A stretch of DNA of 64,000 bases from Rhizobium sp. ARZ01 (GCF_014851675.1 NZ_JACVAE010000002.1:558001-622000), one strand, 5' to 3'; positions 27,824 to 38,025 are shown, counted from the first letter of the stretch. Notes: generated by a model not told the origin, from the sequence alone. A program made the numbers and translations.

Positions 27824-28879
27824 ATGTCTCCCATGCTCAAGCCCTTCCTTCTCCGCCTGACAGGTGCAGCTGCACTGGCCGCAGCACTTGCCACCCCTTT
27901 GCATGCCGAGGAGCGGCCGGCCAAGGAACTGTTCGGGGCCAAGCGCCTGCCGGCCAAGATGGAAGCCGCTTCCTACGGCTCCTACGCCAAGGGTTGCATT
28001 GCCGGGGCGGTGGCGATTCCGACGGACGGACCGGCCTGGCAGGCGATGCGACTGTCGCGCAACCGGCGCTGGGGCCATCCCCAGATGATCGCGCTCCTTG
28101 AACGGTTCTCGCAGGATGCGCAGAAGCTTGGCTGGCCGGGACTGCTGCTGGGCGACATTTCCCAGCCGCGCGGCGGGCCGATGCTGTCGGGCCATGCCTC
28201 GCATCAGATCGGCCTCGATGCCGACATCTGGTTCGCGCCGATGCCCGATCGACGGCTTTCGGCGCAGGAGCGCGACGAACTGCCCTTCACCTCCATGCTC
28301 GACAAGAGCAAATTCCTTACCGTCGATTCGCGCCGATGGACCTCCACCCACGCCCGGCTCGTCATGAAGGCGGCGAGCTATCCGCAGGTCGAGCGGGTTT
28401 TCGTCAATCCAGCGATCAAGAAGAAGCTCTGCGATACCTGGCAGGGAGACCGCTCGCTGCTCGGCAAGGTGCGGCCGGTCTACGGTCATGACGAGCATTT
28501 CCACATTCGCATGAAATGTCCTCAAGGTACTGCCGGCTGCAAGCCACAGGCGGCGGTGCCGGCTGGCGACGGCTGCGACAAGTCGCTCGCCTGGTGGTTC
28601 ACCGACGAACCCTGGGCCAAGCCGAAACCGAAGAAAAACGAGAAGCCGGTCAAGCCGCGCGTCACGACCTTGTCCGACCTTCCGAAGGCGTGCGCCGTCG
28701 TGCTTGCCGGTGCGGCGCCTTCCTCGGAGCAAGAGGTTACCTATGGCGGCGGCAAAGCCCTCGCTTTCAGCCGGCAGGAAACCGCCGACAATGGCATTGC
28801 GGCCGTGATCGCCGCCGATGCGGCGGCCGAGCCGGCTGGTCTCATCCCCGTGCCCATGCCGCGCCCATCGCTGCAGTAG
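27824..28879 (+). CDS. mepA: Penicillin-insensitive murein DD-endopeptidase
   Basis: MepA (peptidase M74) cuts D-Ala-mDAP cross-links in peptidoglycan in the periplasm. The 351-residue protein has a signal peptide (about 1-28, ending LHA|E) and zinc-site motifs SGHASHQIGLDAD (about 122-134) and DEHFHIRMKC (about 225-234). The extra proline/lysine-rich C-terminus is longer than in E. coli (274 residues). There is no strong ribosome site; ATG 27833 is an alternative. It is divergent from yejA. Confidence 0.9.
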   Translation: MSPMLKPFLLRLTGAAALAAALATPLHAEERPAKELFGAKRLPAKMEAASYGSYAKGCIAGAVAIPTDGPAWQAMRLSRNRRWGHPQMIALLERFSQDAQKLGWPGLLLGDISQPRGGPMLSGHASHQIGLDADIWFAPMPDRRLSAQERDELPFTSMLDKSKFLTVDSRRWTSTHARLVMKAASYPQVERVFVNPAIKKKLCDTWQGDRSLLGKVRPVYGHDEHFHIRMKCPQGTAGCKPQAAVPAGDGCDKSLAWWFTDEPWAKPKPKKNEKPVKPRVTTLSDLPKACAVVLAGAAPSSEQEVTYGGGKALAFSRQETADNGIAAVIAADAAAEPAGLIPVPMPRPSLQ

Positions 28880-28989
28880 CGGGTCGCGGTACCGACAGGG
28901 ATGCGCAGCGGGCTTCTCAAGGAGAGAACGGTCCTGTATAAGGCCGTCAAATCGATTTAAATCCGATGTCCGCCCCAGTGAGCCTATCC

Positions 28990-29367
28990 ATGTCTCTTCC
29001 TCAAACCATCGCCCTGATCGCGCATGACGAGAAAAAGGACGACATGTCGGACTTTGCCCGCCGCAACGAGGCGGCGCTGCGCCAATGCCGGATCTTCGCC
29101 ACCGGCACGACCGGCGGTCGGGTGCTGGACGCCTGCCCGGGCCTCAACGTCACCCGGCTGAAGAGCGGACCGCTCGGCGGCGATCAGCAGATCGGTGCCC
29201 TGATTGCGACCGGTGAGGTGGACATGCTGATCTTCTTCGTCGATCCCTTGACAGCGATGCCGCATGACGTGGACGTGAAGGCCTTAATGCGGCTCGCAAT
29301 CGTCTATGACATACCGATGGCATTGAACCGTGCTACGGCCGAGTTGCTGGTTTCGACCGGCACCTGA
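28990..29367 (+). CDS. mgsA: Methylglyoxal synthase
   Basis: MgsA converts dihydroxyacetone phosphate to methylglyoxal and phosphate, a bypass of lower glycolysis. The chain is 125 residues from ATG 28990. The family motifs are present: [13 protein letters not shown] at the N-terminus, the phosphate-binding ATGTTGG, and [12 protein letters not shown] and FFVDPL around the catalytic aspartates. An upstream in-frame ATG (28966) is possible but adds sequence without family character. Next downstream is glk, a second sugar-metabolism gene. Confidence 0.92.
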   Translation: MSLPQTIALIAHDEKKDDMSDFARRNEAALRQCRIFATGTTGGRVLDACPGLNVTRLKSGPLGGDQQIGALIATGEVDMLIFFVDPLTAMPHDVDVKALMRLAIVYDIPMALNRATAELLVSTGT

Positions 29368-29437
29368 CAATGGCGGCGCAAGCTTGCGCATCGAAAACAG
29401 TCACGACACGAAACAGCGGGCAGGAACGCAGGAATCC

Positions 29438-30463
29438 ATGGCAAAGTCGAACGACAGCGAAATCGCGCTCCCCTTTCCGATCCTGATTGGTGACATCGGC
29501 GGCACCAATGCCCGTTTCGCGCTGCTGATCGACGCCTTTGCCGCACCAAGGGAATTTCCGGTCATCCAGACCGCTCAGTTCGACAATATAGACGATGCGC
29601 TGCAGCGCTGCATCCTGGACACAACCTCGATCCAGCCGCGTTCGGCGATCCTTGCGCTCGCGGGGCCGATCCAGGGCGACGAGGTTCCATTGACGAACTG
29701 TGACTGGATCGTTCGCCCTCGCGACATGATCGCCAATCTCGGGTTCGAGGACGTGCTGTTGGTGAACGATTTTGAGGCGCAGGCGCTCGCCGTTGCCTCG
29801 CTATCGGACAACGATCGCGAACAGATCGGCGGGGGGAAAGAGAGCTTTGCCGCCTCCCGCGCCGTCCTTGGCCCGGGAACGGGCCTTGGCGTCGCCGGAC
29901 TCGTCCACGCCCAGCGCACATGGATTCCCGTTCCAGGGGAAGGCGGGCACGTCGACATGGGACCGCGCACCGAGCGTGACTACCAGATCTGGCCCTTCCT
30001 CGAAGCGATCGAAGGCCGAATTTCCGCCGAGCAGCTCCTGTGTGGCCGCGGCATCATGAACATCTATCACGCTGTCAGCGCGGCGGACGGACGGGAAGCA
30101 TCGCTGGAAACGCCCGCCGCCGTCACCTCGGCGGCACTTGCCGGAACCGACGAGATGGCGGCCGAGACCGTGTCGCTCTTTTCCACATACCTTGGGCGCG
30201 TCGCCGGTGACATGGCGATGATCTTCATGGCCAGGGGCGGCGTCTATCTGGCGGGCGGTATCTCGCAGAAAATCCTGCCGGCACTGCGCGGGCCGGAGTT
30301 CCGCGCCGCCTTCGAAGACAAGGCGCCGCACAACGAATTGCTGCGCTCGATCCCAACTTTTGTCGTGACGCACCCGATGGCTGCGCTCGCCGGCCTTGCT
30401 GCGTTCGCACGCATGCCGGATCGCTTCGGCGTCACCACCGAAGGGCGGCATTGGCAGAAGTAG
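29438..30463 (+). CDS. glk: Glucokinase
   Basis: Glk phosphorylates glucose with ATP to glucose-6-phosphate, feeding the Entner-Doudoroff route of rhizobia. The 341-residue protein is of the bacterial glucokinase family (not ROK), with the ATP-binding motif GDIGGTNAR at 18-26, catalytic Asp in LVNDFEA and [14 protein letters not shown] before ATG 29438 and the family N-terminus set the start; a longer in-frame opening overlaps mgsA. It probably forms an operon with mgsA. Confidence 0.93.
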   Translation: MAKSNDSEIALPFPILIGDIGGTNARFALLIDAFAAPREFPVIQTAQFDNIDDALQRCILDTTSIQPRSAILALAGPIQGDEVPLTNCDWIVRPRDMIANLGFEDVLLVNDFEAQALAVASLSDNDREQIGGGKESFAASRAVLGPGTGLGVAGLVHAQRTWIPVPGEGGHVDMGPRTERDYQIWPFLEAIEGRISAEQLLCGRGIMNIYHAVSAADGREASLETPAAVTSAALAGTDEMAAETVSLFSTYLGRVAGDMAMIFMARGGVYLAGGISQKILPALRGPEFRAAFEDKAPHNELLRSIPTFVVTHPMAALAGLAAFARMPDRFGVTTEGRHWQK

Positions 30464-30576
30464 GCCGCGCTCCTGTCGCACGCCAGACTCGCCAAACGGG
30501 CCGCGAGGCACTATAGAGCGCCGCAACGGGCACTCTTGTATCAGCGGCGTGCCGTGCAACGCAGGAAGATGGTTTA

Positions 30577-32388
30577 TTGAGCGACAAGAGCCGTACCGAT
30601 CGTCACCTCAGTGCCGAAACGATCACGAGCGTCCTGAAGCGCGTCATCGCCGAAAACGGGCGCGACCACATTCGCGGCTACTTGTTTGCGATCCTCTGCC
30701 TCATCGTCGTTGCCGGCTCGACGGCGTTTACCGCCTGGATCATGGAGGCGGTCGTCAACGAGGCGTTCGCCAACAGGCGCGCCGACCTCGTCGCCTGGAT
30801 CTGCGGCGCAATCCTGCTTGCCTTCATCCTGCGTGGCTTTGCCACCTACGGTCAGGCCGTGGCCCTTTCCAAGATCGGCAACAACATCGTCGCGCGCTAT
30901 CAGCGCAGGCTCTATTCGCACCTGATGACCTTGAGCGTGGACTTTTTCACCGAAGCGCGTTCCGCGCGTCTTGCCGCGCAAATCAATCAGAACATCAACG
31001 GCGTCCGCGACGTCCTGAACATGACGGTGACATCGATCGCCCGGGACTTCCTCACCCTCGTGGCGCTGATCGGCGTGATGATCTCGAAGGACGCGCTTCT
31101 GACAGGGATCGTCTTCCTCGTCGCCCCACCGCTGCTGCTCGGTCTTCGCTACATCTCCAAGCGATTGAAATTCGCCACGCGTGAATCGGTCCTCATCAAC
31201 AGCCATGTTCTCGGGGCCATGCAGGAAACGGCCCAAGGCATCACCATCGTGAAGGCGTTTACGATGGAGGACCAGTTGCGAGCCAAGGTCGAAGGTATCA
31301 TCGACCAGGCGGAGAAGCGGTCCAACCGGATTGCCCGGCTTTCGGAACGCACGGCGCCGATGACCGAGACCTTCGCGGGCGTAGCGATCGCAAGCGTGCT
31401 TGGCTATTCCGCCTATCAGGCGATTTACGGCGGCGTCCTGCCCGGCGCCTTCTTCGCGTTCATCGCCGCACTTCTCATGGCCTACGATCCGGCTCGCCGC
31501 CTTGCCCGATTGCAGGTCTCGCTGGAGCGCGCCGTCGTCAACGCGCGGATGATCTATGAAATTCTCGATATCGAACCGCACCAGCGCGACCGACCGGGCG
31601 CCAAGGCCCTGCAAGTCGACAAGGCGCAGATCGAATTCCGGGGCGTCTCCTTCTCATACGCCAACAGCAAGCCCATCCTGAAGGGCGTCAGCTTTGTTGC
31701 GGAAGGCGGCAAGACGACGGCCCTTGTGGGGCCTTCCGGCGCCGGCAAATCGACCGTCATCAGCCTGATCCCGCGTTTCTACGACCCGGCGGAGGGCCAG
31801 ATCCTGATCGACGGACAGGACATCGCCCATGTCACGAAAAAGTCGCTGCGCAACAACCTCGCCTACGTCTCCCAGCAACCGTACCTGTTCGAAGGCACGA
31901 TCCGCGACAACATCCGCTACGGCCGCGCCGATGCCACCGAGGCCGAGATCGAAGCAGCGGCACGGCACGCCTACGCCCATGATTTCATCATGGAGCAGCC
32001 CCAGGGCTATGACACGCCGGTCGGCGAAAACGGCATAACCCTCTCGGGCGGCCAGCGCCAGCGGCTTTCGATCGCCCGCGCGCTGGTGCGCAACGCGCCG
32101 ATCCTGCTTCTCGACGAGGCAACGTCCGCGCTGGACACTGAATCGGAACAGGCAGTCCAGAAGGCGCTGGAACATGCCATGAGCGGACGCACCGTCGTCG
32201 TTATCGCCCATCGCCTTTCGACCATCGTCAACGCGGACAAGATTGTCGTTATGCAGGACGGGGCCGTGGTCGAGGAAGGCTCGCACGACGTGCTTGCTGC
32301 ACGCCCCGACGGTCTCTACGCTCGCCTCAACAACATGCAGGCGACAGGCGGCTATCTGCAGGAAGTCGAGAAGGAAGCAGGCGAATGA
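30577..32388 (+). CDS. ABC exporter, fused permease and ATPase (MsbA-like)
   Basis: The 603-residue half-transporter has six membrane helices in the first about 330 residues and a C-terminal ATPase. The ATPase carries Walker [10 protein letters not shown] (about 388-396), signature LSGGQRQ, Walker [13 protein letters not shown] and the H-loop IAHRLS. It works as a homodimer. The family exports lipids or other hydrophobic compounds; MsbA-like lipid A flipping is one possibility, not proven. The start is TTG with AGGAAG upstream, since the nearby ATG is closed by a stop. Its stop overlaps the dapB start (ATGA), an unexpected coupling of an exporter with lysine/DAP synthesis. Confidence 0.85.
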   Translation: MSDKSRTDRHLSAETITSVLKRVIAENGRDHIRGYLFAILCLIVVAGSTAFTAWIMEAVVNEAFANRRADLVAWICGAILLAFILRGFATYGQAVALSKIGNNIVARYQRRLYSHLMTLSVDFFTEARSARLAAQINQNINGVRDVLNMTVTSIARDFLTLVALIGVMISKDALLTGIVFLVAPPLLLGLRYISKRLKFATRESVLINSHVLGAMQETAQGITIVKAFTMEDQLRAKVEGIIDQAEKRSNRIARLSERTAPMTETFAGVAIASVLGYSAYQAIYGGVLPGAFFAFIAALLMAYDPARRLARLQVSLERAVVNARMIYEILDIEPHQRDRPGAKALQVDKAQIEFRGVSFSYANSKPILKGVSFVAEGGKTTALVGPSGAGKSTVISLIPRFYDPAEGQILIDGQDIAHVTKKSLRNNLAYVSQQPYLFEGTIRDNIRYGRADATEAEIEAAARHAYAHDFIMEQPQGYDTPVGENGITLSGGQRQRLSIARALVRNAPILLLDEATSALDTESEQAVQKALEHAMSGRTVVVIAHRLSTIVNADKIVVMQDGAVVEEGSHDVLAARPDGLYARLNNMQATGGYLQEVEKEAGE

Positions 32389-33203
32389 CGGCGACAGACA
32401 TGAAGCTGGTCGTGGTCGGCGCGGGTGGCCGCATGGGCCAGACGCTGATCCGGGCGATCCACGCGATGGAGGGCGCAACGCTCTTTGCCGCGGTCGAACG
32501 TCCCGGCTCGCCTTTTGCCGGCAAGGACGCGGGCGAACTGGCCGGACTCGGGCCGATCGGGGTCAAGGTGACTGACCGGCCGCTCGAGGCCTTCGTCGAG
32601 GCGGAAGGCGTGCTTGACTTCACTGCGCCCGCCGCGACGGTTGAGTTCGCGGGTCTCGCGGCACAGGCCCGCATCGTGCACGTGATCGGCACGACCGGAT
32701 GTTCGGCGGAGGACGATGCAAAGATCGCCGCGGCCGCCCGCCATGCCCGCATCGTCAAATCCGGCAACATGAGCCTCGGCGTCAATCTGCTCGGCGTGCT
32801 CACCGAACAGGCTGCACGCGCGCTTGGCGCGGTGGACTGGGATATCGAGATCGTCGAGATGCACCACCGCCACAAGGTCGATGCGCCTTCCGGAACCGCA
32901 CTGCTGCTCGGCGAGGCGGCCGCGCGCGGCCGCGGGATCGCCCTTGCCGAAAATGCGGTGCGCGTTCGTGACGGTCATACGGGGGCGCGTGTTGCCGGCA
33001 CGATCGGATTTGCCACCCTGCGCGGCGGCTCGGTCGTGGGCGAACATTCCGTTATTCTGGCCGGCGAGGGCGAACTGGTGACCCTGTCGCACAGCGCCGC
33101 CGATCGGTCGATCTTCGCGCGCGGCGCGGTGAAGGCCGCTCTTTGGGCGCGTGACAAGAAACCCGGCCTCTATTCCATGCTCGACGTGCTCGGGCTCAAC
33201 TGA
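32385..33203 (+). CDS. dapB: 4-hydroxy-tetrahydrodipicolinate reductase
   Basis: DapB reduces the dihydrodipicolinate precursor with NAD(P)H in the route to diaminopimelate and lysine, needed for peptidoglycan. The 272-residue protein has the nucleotide-binding GAGGRMG at 12-18 and the substrate-binding signature [15 protein letters not shown] (about 160-174). ATG overlaps the stop of the exporter gene by four bases. The gpmA gene follows after 30 bases. Confidence 0.95.
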   Translation: MTATDMKLVVVGAGGRMGQTLIRAIHAMEGATLFAAVERPGSPFAGKDAGELAGLGPIGVKVTDRPLEAFVEAEGVLDFTAPAATVEFAGLAAQARIVHVIGTTGCSAEDDAKIAAAARHARIVKSGNMSLGVNLLGVLTEQAARALGAVDWDIEIVEMHHRHKVDAPSGTALLLGEAAARGRGIALAENAVRVRDGHTGARVAGTIGFATLRGGSVVGEHSVILAGEGELVTLSHSAADRSIFARGAVKAALWARDKKPGLYSMLDVLGLN

Positions 33204-33233
33204 CATCCAACTTCTTCGAGGAGCGAAGACCCA

Positions 33234-33869
33234 ATGAGCGGAACCCTTGTCCTTGTTCGCCACGGCCAGAGCGAATGGAACCTGAAAAACCTCTTCACCG
33301 GCTGGAAGGACCCGGACCTGACGCCGCTCGGTGTCGAGGAAGCCAATGCCGGCGGCAAGGCGCTCGCCGACTACGGCATCAAGTTCGACATCGCGTTTAC
33401 TTCGGACCTCATCCGGGCGCAGAAGACCTGCCAGATTGTCCTCGACAATGTCGGCCAGCCCGATCTTGAGACGATCCGCGACCAGGCGCTGAACGAGCGC
33501 GACTACGGCGATCTTTCCGGCCTCAACAAGGACGACGCCCGCGCCAAGTGGGGCGAGGAACAGGTGCACGTCTGGCGCCGCTCCTATGACGTTCCGCCGC
33601 CGGGCGGCGAAAGCCTGCGCGACACCGGTGCGCGCGTCTGGCCGTACTACCTGACGGACATCCTGCCGCGGGTGCTGCGCGGCGAGAAGGTACTGGTCGC
33701 TGCTCACGGCAACTCACTGCGCGCGCTGGTGATGGTCCTTGACCGGCTGACGAAGGAACAGGTCCTGAATCTCAATCTCGCGACCGGCGTGCCGATGGTC
33801 TACAAGCTGAACGCGGATTCAACTGTCGCCTCGAAGGAAGTGCTGGGCGACATGTCCGGCGCGCATTGA
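33234..33869 (+). CDS. gpmA: 2,3-bisphosphoglycerate-dependent phosphoglycerate mutase
   Basis: GpmA interconverts 3- and 2-phosphoglycerate in glycolysis. The 211-residue form is the short type seen in alphaproteobacteria (E. coli is 250). The phosphohistidine motif [10 protein letters not shown] lies at about 6-15 and the second catalytic His in AAHGNSLRA at about 154. GGAG precedes the ATG. It ends the run glk/exporter/dapB/gpmA, closed by a strong terminator. Confidence 0.95.
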   Translation: MSGTLVLVRHGQSEWNLKNLFTGWKDPDLTPLGVEEANAGGKALADYGIKFDIAFTSDLIRAQKTCQIVLDNVGQPDLETIRDQALNERDYGDLSGLNKDDARAKWGEEQVHVWRRSYDVPPPGGESLRDTGARVWPYYLTDILPRVLRGEKVLVAAHGNSLRALVMVLDRLTKEQVLNLNLATGVPMVYKLNADSTVASKEVLGDMSGAH

Positions 33870-33894
33870 AGCGGTCACGTCGTCCGCGTGTGCG

Positions 33895-33920
33895 AAGGGC
33901 CGCTGATGCGGCCCTTTTTT
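33895..33920 (+). terminator. Terminator after gpmA
   Basis: Nine-pair stem AAGGGCCGC with GCGGCCCTT, TGAT loop, ending in six T. It also lies just beyond the end of the converging Ada-like gene. Confidence 0.93.
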
Positions 33921-33923
33921 CGT

Positions 33924-34796
33924 TCAAGCCTTGCCCGCTTCCCAGCCGAGCATCGCCCGCTTGCGGGTGAGCCCCCAGTGATACCCGGTGAGCGCGCCGC
34001 TCTTGCCCAGCGCTCGATGGCAGGGCACCACGAACGAGATCGGATTTCGGCCTACGGCCGCCCCCACGGCGCGTGACGCCCTCGGCTGGCCGAGCTGCCC
34101 GGCGATATCGGAATAGGTGACCGCTCTGCCCAGCGGAATGCGCAGCAGAGCCTCCCAGACGCGAACCTGAAAGTCGGAGCCGATCAGCACGATGCGCAGC
34201 GGCTCGTCAGGACTCCAGCGGGACGGATCGAAGATCCGCGCGGCATAGGCGGCGGTCGCCTCCCGATCCTCCACATATGCTGCATTCGGCCAGCGGCAGG
34301 CCATGTCCTCGAAGCAGGCCTTTCCGTTCTCGTCGTCGCTGAAGGCAAGGCCGGCCAGACCGCGCTCGGTCACCATGACAAGCGCCCGCCCGAACGGCGA
34401 GGCATGAAAGCCCCAGCGGATCGTCAATCCCTCGCCCCGCGCCTTCCACTCGCCCGGCGACATTGCCTCGTGAGTCACAAACAGGTCATGCAGGCGGCTT
34501 GGGCCGGACAAGCCGACTTCGATGCTGGTTTCGAGCAGCGGCATCGATTCCTGCCGCAGCAGGCGTTTGGCATGATCGAGCGTGACAGCCTGAAGAAAGG
34601 CCTTGGGCGAGAGGCCCGCCCAGCGGGTAAAGGTCTTCTGCAGTTGCGTCGGCGACTGCTTCAGGCGCGCAGCGATGTCATCCAGCGAGGGCTGATCACG
34701 ATAGTCGTCTGTGATCATCTCGATGACGCGGCTGACGGTGTCATAGTCAGTGCCATCAGGGGTGATGTCGGATTTGAGCGTGGCGGAAATATTCAT
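33924..34796 (-). CDS. Bifunctional AraC-type regulator / methylated-DNA-cysteine methyltransferase
   Basis: The protein repairs O6-alkylguanine by transferring the alkyl group to its own cysteine. It has 290 residues: an AraC-type helix-turn-helix region (about 25-120) and an Ogt/Ada C-terminal domain (about 125-285). The acceptor cysteine is in VVPCHRALG (about 259). The N-terminal zinc-cysteine domain of E. coli Ada is missing, so it cannot sense methylphosphotriesters the same way. This domain layout is common in Rhizobiales. It converges on gpmA. Confidence 0.88.
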   Translation of the reverse strand: MNISATLKSDITPDGTDYDTVSRVIEMITDDYRDQPSLDDIAARLKQSPTQLQKTFTRWAGLSPKAFLQAVTLDHAKRLLRQESMPLLETSIEVGLSGPSRLHDLFVTHEAMSPGEWKARGEGLTIRWGFHASPFGRALVMVTERGLAGLAFSDDENGKACFEDMACRWPNAAYVEDREATAAYAARIFDPSRWSPDEPLRIVLIGSDFQVRVWEALLRIPLGRAVTYSDIAGQLGQPRASRAVGAAVGRNPISFVVPCHRALGKSGALTGYHWGLTRKRAMLGWEAGKA

Positions 34797-34860
34797 CGTT
34801 CTTCTCCTGTAGGATCAGGAAATCATGCCGCGCGCTGTACCGCCACCCGAAACTTGTCGA

Positions 34861-35361
34861 TCAGTGACCGCGCTTCACCCGGGCGAGTGCTCCGGCGAAG
34901 GCGGTCGCGAACCGCTCGCGGTCATCGAGGTGCAGGAAGCCGCCAACGTCGGTCCGACGCCCCTGCCCGCTCACCGCCATGTCCGTGATGCCGACCTCCT
35001 CGTGCCGCGACACATGGAAGCGCGCCCAGAACGTATTGAAGTCATGCGCGGTCTCGCGCCCGGAGGGGGCGAGCTTGCGGATGGAGATGCAGGTACGCGA
35101 CAACGCGATCAGTTCGCAGGTGCGGGCCGCACGATTGTTGAGCCAGAAGGCGGCAAACAGGATGACGAAGTCGACGCCGAAGAACATCACGATCGGCCAA
35201 GCGCCCGAGATAAGAAAAACCGCCATATGGGCGACGGTCAATGCGCCGGCGATGAGGAAGAAGATCAGGTGGCCTTTTCGGCCCAGCGACCGGTGCGGCC
35301 TGAGCTCAGCAACGAACACAGGCCGGTCGTTCACACTGACATCGTCGTTGCCATCGCTCAT
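34861..35361 (-). CDS. DUF2244 integral membrane protein
   Basis: The 166-residue protein has two adjacent membrane helices (about 31-51 and 54-73), then a cytosolic domain with a WARFHV motif. This matches the DUF2244 family, whose function is not established. It is divergent from nth with only 22 bases between starts, so the two share a promoter region. No signal for a specific role is visible. Confidence 0.75.
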   Translation of the reverse strand: MSDGNDDVSVNDRPVFVAELRPHRSLGRKGHLIFFLIAGALTVAHMAVFLISGAWPIVMFFGVDFVILFAAFWLNNRAARTCELIALSRTCISIRKLAPSGRETAHDFNTFWARFHVSRHEEVGITDMAVSGQGRRTDVGGFLHLDDRERFATAFAGALARVKRGH

Positions 35362-35383
35362 GACCGACGACTATAGAGGGAAC

Positions 35384-36154
35384 ATGAAGAACGCGAAACC
35401 GAAATCAGGCGTTGCGACCGGCGCCCGGGCGGTGCCGAAGCGCCACAGCGCCAAGCCGAGATCGGCCTACACTACCGAAGAGATCCGCGAAATCTTCCGG
35501 CGGTTCTCGATCCAGCGTCCCGAGCCCAAGGGCGAACTGGAGCACGTCAATCCGTTCACCCTCGTCGTCGCGGTTGCGCTCTCGGCGCAGGCGACCGACG
35601 CCGGCGTCAACAAGGCGACGCGCGCACTGTTCGCCGTCGCCGATACGCCGGAGAAGATGCTCGCGCTCGGCGAAGACAAAGTCCGGGACTACATCAAGAC
35701 GATCGGGCTCTTCCGCAACAAGGCGAAGAACGTCATCGCGCTCAGCCAAAAGCTCGTGGACGAGTTTGGCGGTGAGGTGCCCCGCACCCGCGAGGAACTG
35801 GTGACGCTTCCGGGCGTTGGTCGGAAGACCGCAAACGTCGTGCTGTCGATGGCCTTCGGCCAATCGACGATTGCGGTGGACACGCACATCCTGCGCATTG
35901 CCAACCGCATCCTGCTGGCACCCGGCAAGACGCCGGACGACGTCGAAGACCGGCTCATGCGAATCATTCCGGACGAGTACCTCTACCGCGCCCACCACTG
36001 GCTGATCCTGCACGGGCGCTATGTCTGCAAGGCGCGCAAGCCCGAATGCGAGCGCTGCGTGATCGCCGACATCTGTCGGTCGCCGGAGAAGACCTGCGAT
36101 ATTCCCGCGCCGCTGGTCGAACTACCACCACAGGCAATCGCGGCAACCGGCTAG
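35384..36154 (+). CDS. nth: Endonuclease III
   Basis: Nth is a DNA glycosylase/AP lyase that removes oxidised pyrimidines. The 256-residue protein has the helix-hairpin-helix LPGVGRKTA with catalytic K148, catalytic D166 in VDTHILR, and a [4Fe-4S] cluster at C215-X6-C222-X2-C225-X5-C231. A lysine/arginine-rich N-terminal tail of about 30 residues is added compared with E. coli. GAGGG before ATG 35384 favours this start; an in-frame ATG at 35360 would overlap the neighbour's start codon. Confidence 0.95.
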   Translation: MKNAKPKSGVATGARAVPKRHSAKPRSAYTTEEIREIFRRFSIQRPEPKGELEHVNPFTLVVAVALSAQATDAGVNKATRALFAVADTPEKMLALGEDKVRDYIKTIGLFRNKAKNVIALSQKLVDEFGGEVPRTREELVTLPGVGRKTANVVLSMAFGQSTIAVDTHILRIANRILLAPGKTPDDVEDRLMRIIPDEYLYRAHHWLILHGRYVCKARKPECERCVIADICRSPEKTCDIPAPLVELPPQAIAATG

Positions 36155-36216
36155 AACATGTTGCGCGAAGGTGTGCAGCGGTATTGCGTTCACATCCGAC
36201 GGATTAACGCCAAACT

Positions 36217-36807
36217 TTAGTGGTGCGCCTTCGCCAGCACGAGGCCATCGACAAGCACCGCAATCGCATCCTCGAAGGCCTTGCGGTCCGCGCCGGCGGC
36301 AATGGCAAGAGCCGCGCGGTCGAAGGCGGCCGATAGAAGCGACGTCAGCTCATCGAGCAACGGCGAGGTTCGCTCCTCTTCGCCCGCGAGGGCGGCAAGA
36401 CCGGCCCTGAGGGACATTTCTGCATTCTCCCGCTCGAGCGCACCGATCGCGTCCGGGCCAAGGACGGCTGGCGCCTCCAGCAACAGTAGCCTGGTCCTGC
36501 CCTCGACCGCCATTGCGTCGAAATACCCCCTAGCACCGAGCAGTAGCGCCTGATGGGCATTCGCTGCAGGCGTGGCGCCCGCTTCGATTTCGGCAGCGAC
36601 CGCCACAGCCTCACGCTCGATCACGGCGCGAAAGAGTGCCTTCTTGCCCTCGAAGTGATGGTAAAGGGCACCACGGGTAACGCCGGCACACTCGACGATG
36701 TCGGGGGTCGCCGTCTCCGCATATCCCTTCTCGACAAACAGCATCCTTGCCGCGTCGATGAGCGCGGCTCGCGTCGCCTCGGTCCTGTCTCTGTTGCTGC
36801 GGCTCAC
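36217..36807 (-). CDS. TetR family transcriptional repressor
   Basis: The 196-residue protein has the N-terminal TetR helix-turn-helix (about 12-58; recognition part [17 protein letters not shown]) and a variable ligand domain. The start is GTG 36807, fixed by AAGGAGG five bases upstream; the frame stays open into the neighbouring gene but has no such site. It is divergent from a VOC-family gene, and the 82-base gap holds nested inverted repeats that look like its operators. It probably represses both itself and the VOC gene. The inducer is unknown. Confidence 0.88.
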   Translation of the reverse strand: MSRSNRDRTEATRAALIDAARMLFVEKGYAETATPDIVECAGVTRGALYHHFEGKKALFRAVIEREAVAVAAEIEAGATPAANAHQALLLGARGYFDAMAVEGRTRLLLLEAPAVLGPDAIGALERENAEMSLRAGLAALAGEEERTSPLLDELTSLLSAAFDRAALAIAAGADRKAFEDAIAVLVDGLVLAKAHH

Positions 36808-36819
36808 GATTCCTCCTTT

Positions 36820-36866
36820 ACATACAATCTGCACGTATGTTATTTGCGAACATACAGATTGTATGT
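36820..36866. promoter_or_regulatory. Nested TetR-type operators
   Basis: Perfect 12-base arms ACATACAATCTG and CAGATTGTATGT (36820-36831, 36855-36866) enclose a second inverted pair GTATGTT/AACATAC. The right part alone is a 19-base palindrome, AACATACA-GAT-TGTATGTT (36849-36867). The ACATAC/GTATGT half-sites resemble those of AcrR/TtgR-type repressors. Confidence 0.75.
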
Positions 36867-36889
36867 TTAAACCCAATGGAGGGAAAGCC

Positions 36890-37315
36890 GTGAAATCCAC
36901 CAGCTATTATCCCGTCATCATGACGGACGACGTCTCCGGCACGGCGGCATTCTACTGCGCTCATTTCCGCTTCCAGCCGCTCTTTACCAGTGATTGGTAC
37001 ATCCACCTGCAATCGACCGAAGACGAGCACGTGACACTCGCGATCCTCGACGGCCAACACGAGACGATACCCGCCGCAGCGCGCGGCAGGATATCGGGGC
37101 TTCTGCTGAACTTCGAAGTCGAGGATCCGGACGCGATCTACGAAGCCTGTCGTGCCGCTGGTTTGCCGATCCTGAAGGCAATCTGCGACGAAGATTTCGG
37201 CCAACGCCACTTCATCACCGCCGATCCGAACGGCGTCCTTATCGACGTGATAAAGCCGATCCCGCCAGATGCGGAATACGCCGCCCAGTACGAACCTTCC
37301 GCACTCCCTGCCTAG
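36890..37315 (+). CDS. VOC (glyoxalase/bleomycin-resistance) superfamily protein
   Basis: The 141-residue protein has the two beta-alpha-beta-beta-beta modules of vicinal oxygen chelate proteins, with the late [15 protein letters not shown] segment that usually contributes a metal ligand. Substrate is unknown; detoxification or resistance would fit control by a TetR repressor. The start is GTG 36890 with GGAGGG six bases upstream. An ATG at 36863 lies inside the operator palindrome and is rejected. The stop codon overlaps that of the converging CysZ-like gene (CTAG). Confidence 0.82.
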   Translation: MKSTSYYPVIMTDDVSGTAAFYCAHFRFQPLFTSDWYIHLQSTEDEHVTLAILDGQHETIPAAARGRISGLLLNFEVEDPDAIYEACRAAGLPILKAICDEDFGQRHFITADPNGVLIDVIKPIPPDAEYAAQYEPSALPA

Positions 37316-38025
37316 CCGCGAAACGACGGATCGCTATGCGAAAGCAGCTTGTGCAGATGAACCATGAGGCCCGCGGCAAACAGCGGCGTCAGAAGGTTGA
37401 CGATCGGCACGGCAAGAAAGGCCGAGATGGAGAGGCCGGCCAGGAAGACGGTCGAGGCATGCTTGGCCCGAAAGAGCCGCGCCTCTTCCGGCGGCCTGAA
37501 GCGCATCGCCGCGAATTCGAAGAACTCGCGCCCGAGGAGATAGCCGTTGACGAGGAAAAAGGCTATCAGGTTGACGCCCGGAATGAACAGCAGCAACAGC
37601 GCGACCAGGTTGCCGACAAGCACGACGCCGAGAAACTTGATGGAGCCTGCGATTGCCGCTCCGAGCGGAAGGGCCTGGCCAGGCGCCTCGCCAGGATAGT
37701 CGCGTCGCTCCACCACCTCGGCGACATCATCGAGGAAAAAGCCGGCAACGACGGCCGTGACCGGGGCGAGCAGCAGCGCAAGGGAAAGCGCCAGACCGAT
37801 GCTCGCAAAGACGCCAAGGAGAAGCGTGAGCCAACCCGCCCAGTCCGGAACGCCCGTGAGGTAGCCGTCGAACCAGGGGAGTGCATAGGCGATGAAGCTT
37901 TCCCGAAGGGCGAACCACAGCACGATCAGAAAAAAGATCGTCAGCCCGAGCACCTTCCAGAAGACGCGACGCGTTTCCGGTGCGAAGAGATTGACGAGCG
38001 CCAGGCGCACCGCATCGAGAATCAT
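37312..38025 (-). CDS. CysZ/EI24-like membrane protein
   Basis: The 237-residue inner-membrane protein has four or more long hydrophobic segments (about 24-45, 63-97, 125-165, 195-225) and matches the EI24/CysZ type, linked to sulfate uptake in E. coli. There is no sulfur gene next to it, so the substrate is uncertain. GGAGA before ATG 38025 supports the start. It converges on the VOC gene, with overlapping TAG stop codons. Confidence 0.72.
   Translation of the reverse strand: MILDAVRLALVNLFAPETRRVFWKVLGLTIFFLIVLWFALRESFIAYALPWFDGYLTGVPDWAGWLTLLLGVFASIGLALSLALLLAPVTAVVAGFFLDDVAEVVERRDYPGEAPGQALPLGAAIAGSIKFLGVVLVGNLVALLLLFIPGVNLIAFFLVNGYLLGREFFEFAAMRFRPPEEARLFRAKHASTVFLAGLSISAFLAVPIVNLLTPLFAAGLMVHLHKLLSHSDPSFRG

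Noticed and set aside
32352..33707. 451-codon minus-strand frame over dapB and gpmA
   Set aside because: Both plus-strand genes have all motifs and good start sites; the antisense product has none.
36863..36889. ATG start for the VOC gene inside the operator
   Set aside because: No ribosome site before it, whereas GGAGGG stands six bases before GTG 36890.
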